A program made the translations under genes and the position numbers. DNA of 43,489 nt from Comamonadaceae bacterium (GTDB lineage Bacteria > Pseudomonadota > Gammaproteobacteria > Burkholderiales > Burkholderiaceae_C), in the NCBI GenBank assembly GCA_947447355.1, contig CANFJF010000029.1, positions 1 to 43,489 on the forward strand, written 5' to 3'. The notes under the pieces are model-generated. The model saw only the letters and a list, made by a program, of their open reading frames with translations, had not been told where the DNA came from and did not search any database. Below, piece by piece: positions 8,109 to 16,095 of the stretch; the stretch's first letter is position 1; every line of letters begins with the position of its first letter.

Positions 8109-9491
8109 ATGAGCGCCGTTTCAACCGACTTACTGCGACGTTTTGACCTCAACGGTCCGCGTTATACCTCGTACCCAACAGCCGATCGGTTTGTGGATGC
8201 CTTCACTGCTGAAGATTATGTGCAGGCCATGAAGCTCCGTCGGTCAGCGGCTGCATCCATGAACATGCCGTTGTCACTTTATGTTCACATCCCGTTTTGC
8301 GAGTCGCTCTGCTATTACTGCGCCTGCAACAAAATTGTCACCAAGCACCATGAACGTGCTGAAGAGTACTTGCGATATTTGAGTCGTGAAGTCGACTTGC
8401 ACACCGCGCATCTGGGTACAGGGCAGGTCATCAGTCAATTGCATTTGGGTGGCGGAACACCAACTTTTTTATCAGATGATGAGCTTCGCGGCCTGATGTT
8501 GATGTTGCGCCGCAGTTTTAATTTTGCCCCTGGAGGCGAATACGCCATTGAAGTCGATCCACGCACTGTTGATGCCAAGCGCTTGTCTGTTTTGGCTGAG
8601 TTGGGTTTTAACCGCTTGAGTTTTGGGGTGCAGGATTTTGACCCGATGGTTCAAAAATCTGTTCACCGCGTGCAGCCTGCTGAGCAGGTTTTCGCTTTGG
8701 TCGAGTCAGCGCGCCAATTAGGCTTTGACTCCATCAACATTGATCTAATTTATGGCCTGCCCATGCAAACCCCCGAGTCTTTTGACCGGACGCTGGCTCA
8801 AGTGGCACTGCTTCGACCGGACCGTGTCGCACTGTATGCCTACGCGCATTTGCCGGAGCGCTTCAAGCCGCAGCGGCGCATTATCACGGCCGAGTTGCCG
8901 ACCGGTGCTGCGAAGATTTCGATGCTCTCACGGTCACTAGCCGCTTTCGAAAAAGTTGGCTACATCTACATCGGCATGGACCACTTTGCGTTGCCTAATG
9001 ACGCACTGGCTGTGGCCAAGCGGCAGGGCAGGTTGCATCGTAATTTTCAGGGCTACAGCACCCAGCCGGACTGTGATCTCATCGCGTTAGGCGTTTCCGC
9101 CATTGGCCGGGTTGGTGCAACCTACAGTCAGAATGCAAAAACCATTGAGGCCTATTACGACCTGCTGGACCAAGGTCGGTTGCCGGTGGTGCGCGGCTTG
9201 GCGCTGACGCGTGACGACTTAGTGCGGCGCGTCGTCATCATGGGGTTGATGTGTCAGGGGCAGCTTCAGTTCGAGTCCATAGAGTTGGCCTTGCTGATTG
9301 ACTTCAAGAGTTACTTTGCCAAAGAGTTGCAGGCCTTGGACGAGCTGGTGGAGCAGGGCTTGGTCACGGTGAACGCGAGCGGCATTGAAGTTACCGCGAC
9401 GGGCTGGTTTTTTGTACGCGCCGTCGCCATGGTTTTTGACCGCTATTTGCAAGCAGATCGCAACCGCATCCAGTTCTCTAAAATCATCTGA
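8109..9491 (+). CDS. hemN: Oxygen-independent coproporphyrinogen III oxidase
   Basis: Radical-SAM enzyme that decarboxylates coproporphyrinogen III to protoporphyrinogen IX without O2, allowing haem synthesis for cbb3 oxidase under low oxygen. It has 460 residues, the length of true HemN rather than the shorter HemW. The cluster motif is Cys64-X3-Cys68-X2-Cys71 with the extra Cys73 typical of HemN (CYYCACN). N-terminal GPRYTSYPTA, LHLGGGTPTF and the DLIYGLPMQT segment are HemN hallmarks. AAAAGGA at about 8095-8101 precedes the ATG. It is controlled by the FNR box at 8032-8045, and its stop shares a base with the next ATG (TGATG). Confidence 0.95.
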   Translation: MSAVSTDLLRRFDLNGPRYTSYPTADRFVDAFTAEDYVQAMKLRRSAAASMNMPLSLYVHIPFCESLCYYCACNKIVTKHHERAEEYLRYLSREVDLHTAHLGTGQVISQLHLGGGTPTFLSDDELRGLMLMLRRSFNFAPGGEYAIEVDPRTVDAKRLSVLAELGFNRLSFGVQDFDPMVQKSVHRVQPAEQVFALVESARQLGFDSINIDLIYGLPMQTPESFDRTLAQVALLRPDRVALYAYAHLPERFKPQRRIITAELPTGAAKISMLSRSLAAFEKVGYIYIGMDHFALPNDALAVAKRQGRLHRNFQGYSTQPDCDLIALGVSAIGRVGATYSQNAKTIEAYYDLLDQGRLPVVRGLALTRDDLVRRVVIMGLMCQGQLQFESIELALLIDFKSYFAKELQALDELVEQGLVTVNASGIEVTATGWFFVRAVAMVFDRYLQADRNRIQFSKII

Positions 9492-10180
9492 TGCAAACCA
9501 GTCTGGCCGTTACCGCCTTGCTCATGGGACTCGCGGGCGGGCCGCATTGCGTGGCCATGTGCGGGGCGGCTTGCGCTGCGATGGGGCGCTCGGCTACGGG
9601 CACCAACGCCCGCACACTGTGGACATTTCAGGTCGGTCGGCTGGTCGGCTATTCGGTCTTGGGCGGTCTGGCTGCGGCTTCGATGCAAGGTCTGGGATGG
9701 CTGAGCATTCACGCTGCTGCACTGCGTCCGGTTTGGACCCTGCTGCATGTGGCCGCAGCCATGTTGGGCCTGATGTTGATGCTGCAAGCGCGTCAACCGG
9801 TTTGGCTGGATGTGGGTGCTCGCCAAGTTTGGCGCCGCATTCGTAACGCCACGCAAGGAGCGGGTAAGGCGGCCAGTTCGGCTGCCCCGCTGGTACTCGG
9901 TGCTGCTTGGTCGCTGCTGCCTTGCGGCTTGCTTTATTCGGCCGTGCTGGTAGCGGCTCTCAGTCCTAGCGCCGTTCATGGGGCGGGCGTCATGGCGCTT
10001 TTTGCTGTGGGCAGCGGCATCAGTCTGATGGCGGGTCCGTGGTTGTGGTCACGGCTGCGTGGGCCAGGTTCTGGCGCATGGGCCATCCGGCTGGCGGGCG
10101 CTGCGTTGCTGGCCAGTTCAGTTTGGGCTTTGTGGATGGGATTGATGCATGACACCGCACCTTGGTGCGTGACGGTCTGA
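9491..10180 (+). CDS. SafE/TauE-like (UreH/DsbD-type) membrane protein
   Basis: A 229-residue polytopic membrane protein with about six helices. It starts MQTSLAVTALLMGLAGGPHC, and the GGPHCVAMCGG-like motif with paired Cys, and a second CG (LLPCGLLYSAV) in the second half, are typical of the UreH_2/sulfite-exporter TauE-SafE family related to the membrane core of DsbD/CcdA. Members often sit in cbb3 oxidase clusters and are thought to assist copper or thiol handling in cytochrome assembly. It is coupled to hemN by a TGATG overlap, so it should share FNR control. The exact substrate is unknown. Confidence 0.8.
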   Translation: MQTSLAVTALLMGLAGGPHCVAMCGAACAAMGRSATGTNARTLWTFQVGRLVGYSVLGGLAAASMQGLGWLSIHAAALRPVWTLLHVAAAMLGLMLMLQARQPVWLDVGARQVWRRIRNATQGAGKAASSAAPLVLGAAWSLLPCGLLYSAVLVAALSPSAVHGAGVMALFAVGSGISLMAGPWLWSRLRGPGSGAWAIRLAGAALLASSVWALWMGLMHDTAPWCVTV

Positions 10181-10294
10181 GCGCCTCGCAAGCCCGCACA
10201 AGACTCTTCAGATAGCTCTTACAATCCGCTTTTCTCAAGCCGGCCAGACTTGGTCAGGCCCTTGCTGCAACCTGCTTCACGGACTCAAGAAATC

Positions 10295-11425
10295 ATGAAC
10301 AAGTACCTGTGGTCTTTGGCTTTGTCCGCGCTAGCTTTGACGGCCTGCGGCAAGAATGAAGAGACGGCGGCAACCGGCGCAACAGTCGCTGGAAAAGAAG
10401 AAAAAGTTCTGAACATCTACAACTGGCCCGACTACATCGCCCAGGACATGGTGGCCAATTTCACGCATGAAACCGGCATCAAGGTCAACTACCAGACCTT
10501 TGAAAACAACGAAGCCCTGCATGCCAAGCTGGTCGCCGGCAATACTGGCTACGACATTGTGGTGCCCGGCGCGGTGTTTGCCAAACCGCAAATTGACGGT
10601 GGTTTGCTGCTCAAACTTGACAAGACCAAGCTCTCAAACGAAGCGAATCTCGACGCTGCCATCATGGCCAAACTCTCGGCTATTGATCCCGGCAACCAGT
10701 ATTTGGTGCCTTGGGCTTGGAGCTTCACCACGGTCGGTATCAACAAAGGAAAAGTCGCCGCAGCGCTAGGCAACACGCCCATGCCCGCTAATGCTTGGGA
10801 GCTGGTGTTCAACCCGACTTACACCGACAAACTCAAGTCCTGCGGCATCGCCTTTTTGGATTCACCGACGGAAGTGATTCCTCCGGCCTTGCACTACCTT
10901 GGCAAAAACGCATATTCCAACGACCCGGCGGATCATCAAGCCGCCGCCGCCATGCTGGCTAAAGTGCGACCGCATATTCGCATGTTCAGCAGCACCATGA
11001 TCGACGATCTGGCCGGCGGTAAGGCTTGCGTGGCCTTGGCTTGGGCGGGCGACATCAATATCGCCCGTCAGCGCGCGATCGACAACAAGAACGGTCAGGA
11101 CATTGAAGCGCTGTTGCCAAGCACCGGTGGATTGATCTTTTTTGACACGCTGGCAATTCCCACAGATGCCAAACACCCCAACAACGCGCATGCATTCATC
11201 AACTATTTTCTGCGCCCCGATGTCTCGGCCTCGCTGACCAATGAGTTGCGTTATGCCACCGCCAACAAGGCCAGCCTTTCCAAAGTGACGCCAGTAATCG
11301 CGCAAGACAATGCTGTCTTCCCGGACGCGGCCAACTTGCAGAAAATGGTTTCGCCGGCCAGTTTCAGTAACGAAGCTAGAGCCTCTATGGCGAACGCGTT
11401 CACAGCCTTTAAAAGAGGGCAGTGA
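10295..11425 (+). CDS. potF: Polyamine ABC transporter periplasmic binding lipoprotein (PotF/PotD family)
   Basis: Periplasmic receptor for putrescine or spermidine. The ATG at 10295 gives a clean lipoprotein signal: MNKYLWSLAL then a lipobox LTAC with Cys18. The frame is open to 10250, but that part is not signal-like. The mature protein of about 358 residues begins KVLNIYNWPDYIAQDMV, a PotF/PotD hallmark, and includes YDIVVPG and GIAFLDSPTEV segments. Total length (376) is normal for PotF. A -10-like TACAAT lies at 10220-10225 without a clear -35. It leads a four-gene operon: the next start is 5 bases after its stop. Confidence 0.9.
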   Translation: MNKYLWSLALSALALTACGKNEETAATGATVAGKEEKVLNIYNWPDYIAQDMVANFTHETGIKVNYQTFENNEALHAKLVAGNTGYDIVVPGAVFAKPQIDGGLLLKLDKTKLSNEANLDAAIMAKLSAIDPGNQYLVPWAWSFTTVGINKGKVAAALGNTPMPANAWELVFNPTYTDKLKSCGIAFLDSPTEVIPPALHYLGKNAYSNDPADHQAAAAMLAKVRPHIRMFSSTMIDDLAGGKACVALAWAGDINIARQRAIDNKNGQDIEALLPSTGGLIFFDTLAIPTDAKHPNNAHAFINYFLRPDVSASLTNELRYATANKASLSKVTPVIAQDNAVFPDAANLQKMVSPASFSNEARASMANAFTAFKRGQ

Positions 11426-11430
11426 TTGAC

Positions 11431-12534
11431 ATGAACTTGCTTGCTACAAGCCCACTTGGTTTTTTGAAAGCCGAAGGCCTCGTTAAACGTTTTGACGGTG
11501 TGACCGCTGTTGATGACGTTTCCTTGTCTGTTAACAAGGGCGAAATTTTTGCCCTGCTAGGCAGTTCCGGCTGTGGCAAGTCGACCTTGTTGCGCATGTT
11601 GGCTGGCTTCGAATCGCCATCGTCCGGGCGGGTGACGTTGGATGGCGTGGACATCACCTCGTTACCCGCCTATGAGCGGCCGATCAATATGATGTTCCAG
11701 TCGTATGCGCTGTTTCCGCACCTCAACGTCTGGGACAACATCGCCTTTGGGTTAAAGCGAGAAGGTCTGCCGAAAGGCGAGATCACTTCGCGCGTCGAGG
11801 AGATGCTGAGGCTGGTGCAACTCACGTTTTTTGCCAAGCGCAAGCCGCACCAACTCTCGGGTGGTCAACAGCAGCGAGTGGCGCTGGCGCGCAGCTTGGC
11901 CAAACGGCCGCAGCTGTTGTTGCTTGACGAGCCCTTGGGCGCGCTCGATAAAAAACTGCGTGAGCAAACCCAGTTCGAGTTGGTCAACATCATTGAATCG
12001 GTCGGCGTGACCTGCGTGATGGTCACGCACGATCAAGAGGAAGCCATGACGATGGCCTCGCGCATCGCCGTGATGAACGAGGGACGGGTGTTGCAGGTGG
12101 GCACACCGCGTGAGATTTATGAGCATCCGAATGGCCGATTTGTCGCTGATTTTATTGGTCAAGCCAATTTGTTTGACGGAGTGCTGAGTTTGGATGAGCC
12201 TGATCGCTGCGAGATCACCACGCCTGAAGGTGTGATCTATGTCGGCCACGGCATCAGCGGCACGCCGGGCATGGCGCTGGCGCTTGCTGTACGACCCGAG
12301 AAAATCAACATCGCCAAAAGCCGGCCTGATGTAGCGCACAACCTCTTCACAGGCATGGTCCGGGAGATCGCTTACTTCGGCAGTTACAGCACCTTCATGG
12401 TGGAGATGGCTGGCGGCAAAACAGTGAAGATAACTGAGGGCAATACGGCGCGGCAAGACCTCAGCGGCATCACTTGGAACGATGCGGTGTTTTTCTGGTG
12501 GAGCGATTCAGCCGCCGTGACACTGACTGCCTAA
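11431..12534 (+). CDS. potG: Polyamine ABC transporter ATP-binding protein
   Basis: ATPase of the polyamine importer, 367 residues. Walker A GSSGCGKST is at about residues 44-52; the Q-loop (MMFQSYALFPH), the signature LSGGQQQR and Walker B LLLLDEPLGALD follow; MVTHDQEEA holds the switch His. A C-terminal TOBE domain (about residues 280-360) is present, as in PotA/PotG. The ATG at 11431 was chosen over a GTG at 11422 that would overlap the potF stop; AGAGGG (11414-11419) is 11 bases upstream. PotG rather than PotA because it follows a PotF-like receptor in the order F-G-H-I. Confidence 0.93.
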   Translation: MNLLATSPLGFLKAEGLVKRFDGVTAVDDVSLSVNKGEIFALLGSSGCGKSTLLRMLAGFESPSSGRVTLDGVDITSLPAYERPINMMFQSYALFPHLNVWDNIAFGLKREGLPKGEITSRVEEMLRLVQLTFFAKRKPHQLSGGQQQRVALARSLAKRPQLLLLDEPLGALDKKLREQTQFELVNIIESVGVTCVMVTHDQEEAMTMASRIAVMNEGRVLQVGTPREIYEHPNGRFVADFIGQANLFDGVLSLDEPDRCEITTPEGVIYVGHGISGTPGMALALAVRPEKINIAKSRPDVAHNLFTGMVREIAYFGSYSTFMVEMAGGKTVKITEGNTARQDLSGITWNDAVFFWWSDSAAVTLTA

Positions 12535-12544
12535 CACCGTGGCC

Positions 12545-13486
12545 ATGAAAGATTTTTTGGCGATCAAGTTGTGGCCCGGCCGTCGCTTTGTCATCGGTGT
12601 GCCGTTTCTTTGGTTGCTGGTTTTTTTCGTCTTACCGTGTTTGATTTTGCTGCGCATCAGCATCACCGACATGGACAACGGTGTGGACCCGTTTGCGCCC
12701 TTGCTGGCTTCGGCCGATGGTGTTTGGCGTTTCTTTTTGAAGTACGACAACTACGCAGCCATTTTTTGGGATGCCAATGCCGGTTTTGGCCAGACCATTT
12801 ACACGGACGCGTACGCGACCTCGCTGAAGTACGCCTTCTTCACGACCTTGTTGTGTCTGCTGATCGGTTATCCCTTTGCTTACTTCATTGCGCGTTCAAA
12901 ACCGAGCATTCGGCCGGCGTTGCTGATGTTGGTGATGCTGCCGTTCTGGACCTCTTTCTTGTTGCGCGTTTACGCCTGGAAAGGCATCCTTGCAGACCAG
13001 GGCGTCATCAACAACGCGCTGATGGCGTTGGGCCTGATCAACTTGCCGATTCAGATGCTCTACACCGACATCTCGATGCTGGTTGGCATGACTTATGTCT
13101 ACCTGCCTTTCATGGTGCTGCCGCTCTATGCCACGCTGGTGAAAATGGATCTCAGCTTGCTGGAGGCCGCGCATGATCTGGGTGCCAGTCCGTGGCACGC
13201 ATTCTGGCTGATCACCGTACCCCTGAGCAAGGTCGGCATTGTCTCGGGGGCGATGCTTGTCTTTATTCCGTGTATTGGTGAATTCGTGATTCCGTCGTTG
13301 TTGGGTGGCGCTGAAAACATCACGATTGGACGGGTGGTTTGGGACGAAATGTTCAGCAGTAACAACTGGCCACGCGCGTCGGCCTTGGCCGTCGTCATGA
13401 TTGTTCTGATTCTCTTTCCGCTGGCGCTTTACCACCACTACATTGCGGAGCCGGGTTCAAGATCTGCTGAGAAAGGCCGGGGCTGA
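12545..13486 (+). CDS. potH: Polyamine ABC transporter permease PotH
   Basis: Inner-membrane permease, 313 residues, about six helices. The EAA loop that contacts the ATPase reads LLEAAHDLGASPWHAFW near residue 210, followed by a helix. An N-terminal cytoplasmic stretch and a large periplasmic loop after helix 1 fit PotH/PotB. The ATG at 12545 was chosen; a GTG two codons upstream (12539) is also possible, and neither has a strong ribosome site, so translation is probably coupled to potG, 10 bases upstream. Its stop is followed one base later by the potI ATG. Confidence 0.92.
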   Translation: MKDFLAIKLWPGRRFVIGVPFLWLLVFFVLPCLILLRISITDMDNGVDPFAPLLASADGVWRFFLKYDNYAAIFWDANAGFGQTIYTDAYATSLKYAFFTTLLCLLIGYPFAYFIARSKPSIRPALLMLVMLPFWTSFLLRVYAWKGILADQGVINNALMALGLINLPIQMLYTDISMLVGMTYVYLPFMVLPLYATLVKMDLSLLEAAHDLGASPWHAFWLITVPLSKVGIVSGAMLVFIPCIGEFVIPSLLGGAENITIGRVVWDEMFSSNNWPRASALAVVMIVLILFPLALYHHYIAEPGSRSAEKGRG

Positions 13487-13487
13487 C

Positions 13488-14309
13488 ATGCGTACGATCA
13501 GCCGTTTTCTTCAGGCGCGTTTAGGCCGTTTTTGGCTCGTCGCAGTCTATCTTTTTTTGTACGCACCGCTGGTTTTTTTGGTTGTTTTTTCATTCAACAG
13601 CACGCGTCAAGACGGTGTCTTCACCGGCTTTTCATTCCGTTGGTACAGCGCACTCTGGGCAGATACGCGCTTGGTCGAAGGCTTCTTGTTGTCACTGAAG
13701 GTGGCACTGCTGACGGCCACGCTGTCGGCCATATTGGGAGCAATGGCGGCTTTTGTGCTGGTGCGCTACGAGCGCTTTCGCGGGCGGCCAATCTTCATTG
13801 GACTGGTCAATGCGCCGCTCATCATGCCGGAGGTGATCATTGGCTTGTCCTTGCTGCTGTTGATGGTGGGTGTGCAGCGCACGGTGGGTTGGCCAGAACG
13901 CGGCATGGCCACGATCGTGCTGGGCCACACCTTGCTGGGCATGGCTTACGCGACAGTGGTGATTCAGTCGCGCTTGCGAGAAATGGACCGCTCGATTGAA
14001 GAAGCGGCGATGGACTTGGGTTGTCGTCCGCTACAGGTGTTTTTGCTGGTCACGCTACCGAGTATTGCGCCCGCTATGGTGGCGGCTTGGCTGCTGACGT
14101 TCACCTTGTCGTTTGACGATGTGGTGATTTCTGAATTTTTGTCAGGCCCCGGTGTGACTACGTTGCCGCAAGTCATCTTCAGTTACGCCCGACGAGGTAT
14201 CAATCCGTCTATTTACGCGGCTGCTACTTTGTTGATTGCCGTGGTGAGTATCGGCATCATGGCTTACAGCTTATACATGGCTAGGCAGCAGCGACAGAGC
14301 CTTCGCTAG
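13488..14309 (+). CDS. potI: Polyamine ABC transporter permease PotI
   Basis: Second permease of the importer, 273 residues with about six helices. The first helix (YLFLYAPLVFLVVFSFNS) is typical of PotI/PotC, and the EAA loop is IEEAAMDLGCRPLQVF. The start at 13488 immediately after the potH stop is preferred; the frame is open upstream inside potH. It is the last gene of the operon; no convincing factor-independent terminator follows, and an AT-rich intergenic region begins at once. Confidence 0.92.
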   Translation: MRTISRFLQARLGRFWLVAVYLFLYAPLVFLVVFSFNSTRQDGVFTGFSFRWYSALWADTRLVEGFLLSLKVALLTATLSAILGAMAAFVLVRYERFRGRPIFIGLVNAPLIMPEVIIGLSLLLLMVGVQRTVGWPERGMATIVLGHTLLGMAYATVVIQSRLREMDRSIEEAAMDLGCRPLQVFLLVTLPSIAPAMVAAWLLTFTLSFDDVVISEFLSGPGVTTLPQVIFSYARRGINPSIYAAATLLIAVVSIGIMAYSLYMARQQRQSLR

Positions 14310-14445
14310 ATCAGCGCCACATTGCGCTTGGTCCTAGAAAGGCGCTCGATTTAGCAGGTCAATTGAGACCGATCAAGATGCATTTTTCATGGCGTCTGAT
14401 TGCTTTTCATAATGCGGTATTTGTCGATGGTGCACTGCACAATAT

Positions 14446-14462
14446 TTTCTCAATATGAGAAA
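14446..14462. promoter_or_regulatory. Perfect 17-bp palindrome, candidate operator for aceA control
   Basis: TTTCTCA-ATA-TGAGAAA has two perfect 7-base arms. Its centre (14454) lies about 56 bp before the inferred transcription start near 14510, an activator-like position. I do not recognise the cognate regulator; no regulator gene is adjacent. Confidence 0.55.
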
Positions 14463-14474
14463 TAACTTTTTGTA

Positions 14475-14503
14475 TTGTGATATTTTTATCATATGTCTAT
14501 GAT
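14475..14503 (+). promoter_or_regulatory. Candidate sigma-70 promoter for aceA
   Basis: TTGTGA (14475-14480) and TATGAT (14498-14503) are separated by 17 bases, with 4/6 and 5/6 matches to the consensus hexamers. The inverted repeat TGATA-N4-TATCA (14478-14491) overlaps the -35 and spacer and could be a repressor site. Confidence 0.5.
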
Positions 14504-14678
14504 TTTAAATAGAAAAATTTATATCTTATATAAGACATAAGAGCTGCTGAGTAACGCGTTAAAGACTTAAAGTGAAGCTGTCAACAAACAAGAAGTCAGG
14601 GCTCTGACGAGAAAACCTCTCAGCCCCCAGCCGTCCGTTTTGTGCCAACAGTTTTTCTTTAACTTCAGGAGTGATTCC

Positions 14679-15998
14679 ATGCCACAGCACCTCACCGAGC
14701 AACTCAGCCGCGAACAACAAATTGCCGTTCTCGAAAAAGATTGGGCGACCAACCCCCGCTGGAAAGGCATCAAGCGCGGTTACAGCGCGGCCGATGTCGT
14801 TCGTCTTCGCGGTTCATTCCCCATCGAGCACACGCTAGCCCGCCGTGGTGCAGAGAAGCTCTGGAACCTGTTGCACACCGAGGCTTATGTCAACACGCTG
14901 GGTGCGTTGACCGGTGGTCAAGCCATGCAACAGGTCAAAGCCGGTGTGAAGGCGATTTACTTGTCGGGCTGGCAAGTCGCAGCAGACAACAATACGTATT
15001 CTTCGATGTACCCTGATCAGTCGCTGTACCCGGTGGACTCGGTGCCGAAAGTGGTTGAGACCATCAACAACACCTTCCGCCGTGCCGACGAGATCCAGCA
15101 CGCCAAAGGCATTGACGCGGGCGACAAGGAATACATCGACTACTTCGCGCCGATCGTGGCCGATGCTGAAGCCGGTTTCGGTGGCGTGCTGAATGCTTTT
15201 GAGCTGATGAAGTCCATGATCAAGGCCGGCGCTGGTGCGGTGCACTGGGAAGACCAGCTGGCCTCCGTTAAGAAATGTGGCCACATGGGTGGCAAGGTGT
15301 TGTTGCCAACCCGCGAAGCCTGCCAGAAGTTGATCGCCGCCCGAATGGCGGCCGACGTGTGTGGCGTGCCGACACTGGTGATCGCCCGCACGGATGCTGA
15401 AGCAGCCGACCTGTTGACCTCGGACTACGACGAGCTCGACAAGCCTTTCCTGACGGGTGAGCGCACCTCCGAAGGTTTTTACAAAACCCGCAAAGGCATG
15501 GACCAAGCGATTGCCCGTGCCGTGGCTTATGCCCATTACGCCGACCTGGTGTGGTGTGAAACCGGCACGCCTGACTTGGACTTTGCCAAGAAATTTGCCG
15601 ACGCTGTGCACAAGGTGCATCCCGGCAAGATGCTGGCTTACAACTGCTCGCCGTCGTTCAACTGGAAGAAAAACCTGGACGATGCGACCATCGCCAAGTT
15701 CCAGCGCGAGCTCGGTGCGATGGGTTACAAGTACCAATTCATCACGCTCGCTGGCATTCACTCCATGTGGTACAACATGTACGACTTGTCGCAAGACTAC
15801 GTCAAGCGCGGTATGACGGCCTACATTGAGAAAGTTCAAGAGCCCGAATTCGCAGCCCGCGACCGTGGTTACACCTTTGTGTCGCACCAGCAAGAAGTTG
15901 GCACCGGTTACTTCGATGAAGTCACCACGGCGATTCAAGGCGGCAAGTCCAGCGTCACGGCTCTCACCGGTTCAACCGAAGAAGAGCAGTTCCATTGA
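14679..15998 (+). CDS. aceA: Isocitrate lyase
   Basis: Glyoxylate-shunt enzyme that splits isocitrate into glyoxylate and succinate, needed for growth on acetate and fatty-acid-derived acetyl-CoA. It has 439 residues. The catalytic signature KKCGH is at residues 198-202 (Cys200 is the general acid/base), preceded by [10 protein letters not shown]; the N-terminal half contains [15 protein letters not shown] and the [10 protein letters not shown] loop. AGGAG (14667-14671) is 7 bases before the ATG. No malate synthase is nearby. The gene is isolated, between a 369-base regulatory gap and a strong hairpin terminator. Its product would serve the catabolic clusters to the right, which should yield acetyl-CoA, but that link is inference. 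Confidence 0.96.
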   Translation: MPQHLTEQLSREQQIAVLEKDWATNPRWKGIKRGYSAADVVRLRGSFPIEHTLARRGAEKLWNLLHTEAYVNTLGALTGGQAMQQVKAGVKAIYLSGWQVAADNNTYSSMYPDQSLYPVDSVPKVVETINNTFRRADEIQHAKGIDAGDKEYIDYFAPIVADAEAGFGGVLNAFELMKSMIKAGAGAVHWEDQLASVKKCGHMGGKVLLPTREACQKLIAARMAADVCGVPTLVIARTDAEAADLLTSDYDELDKPFLTGERTSEGFYKTRKGMDQAIARAVAYAHYADLVWCETGTPDLDFAKKFADAVHKVHPGKMLAYNCSPSFNWKKNLDDATIAKFQRELGAMGYKYQFITLAGIHSMWYNMYDLSQDYVKRGMTAYIEKVQEPEFAARDRGYTFVSHQQEVGTGYFDEVTTAIQGGKSSVTALTGSTEEEQFH

Positions 15999-16047
15999 GA
16001 TTGAGCGCAGCAGGGGCGGCGTAAAATCCCGCCATTCCGGCTTATCT

Positions 16048-16080
16048 AAAAAAGCGCGGCTTGTCCGCGCTTTTTCTTTT
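16048..16080 (+). terminator. Strong rho-independent terminator between aceA and thrS
   Basis: AAAAAAGCGCGG, loop CTTGT, then CCGCGCTTTTT followed by CTTTT: a GC-rich stem flanked by an A-tract and T-tract. It ends only 15 bases before the thrS ATG, so besides ending aceA transcripts it may lie in, or overlap the promoter of, the thrS leader. Confidence 0.88.
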
Positions 16081-16095
16081 CCCTTTATAAAAACC

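Larger units (their letters stand above)
14310..14678 (+). promoter_or_regulatory. AT-rich regulatory region upstream of aceA (no gene)
   Basis: A 369-base gap with no coding sequence. The centre (about 14440-14545) is far more AT-rich than anything nearby and is dense in symmetry: TTTCTCA-ATA-TGAGAAA (14446-14462), TGATA-N4-TATCA (14478-14491), TCTTATATAAGA (14524-14535), and a long-range TATGTCT/AGACATA pair (14492-14498 and 14533-14539). A sigma-70-like promoter is read at 14475-14503, which leaves a 5' untranslated leader of about 170 bases before aceA. Confidence 0.7.

Noticed and set aside
10181..10294. Promoter of the pot operon at TACAAT (10220-10225)
   Set aside because: The -10 is reasonable but no -35 was found at 16-18 bases, so it is mentioned only within potF.
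15826..16095. N-terminal extension of thrS by 90 codons
   Set aside because: It overlaps aceA and the terminator, and ThrS homologues begin at the TGS domain (MIQVTLPD).
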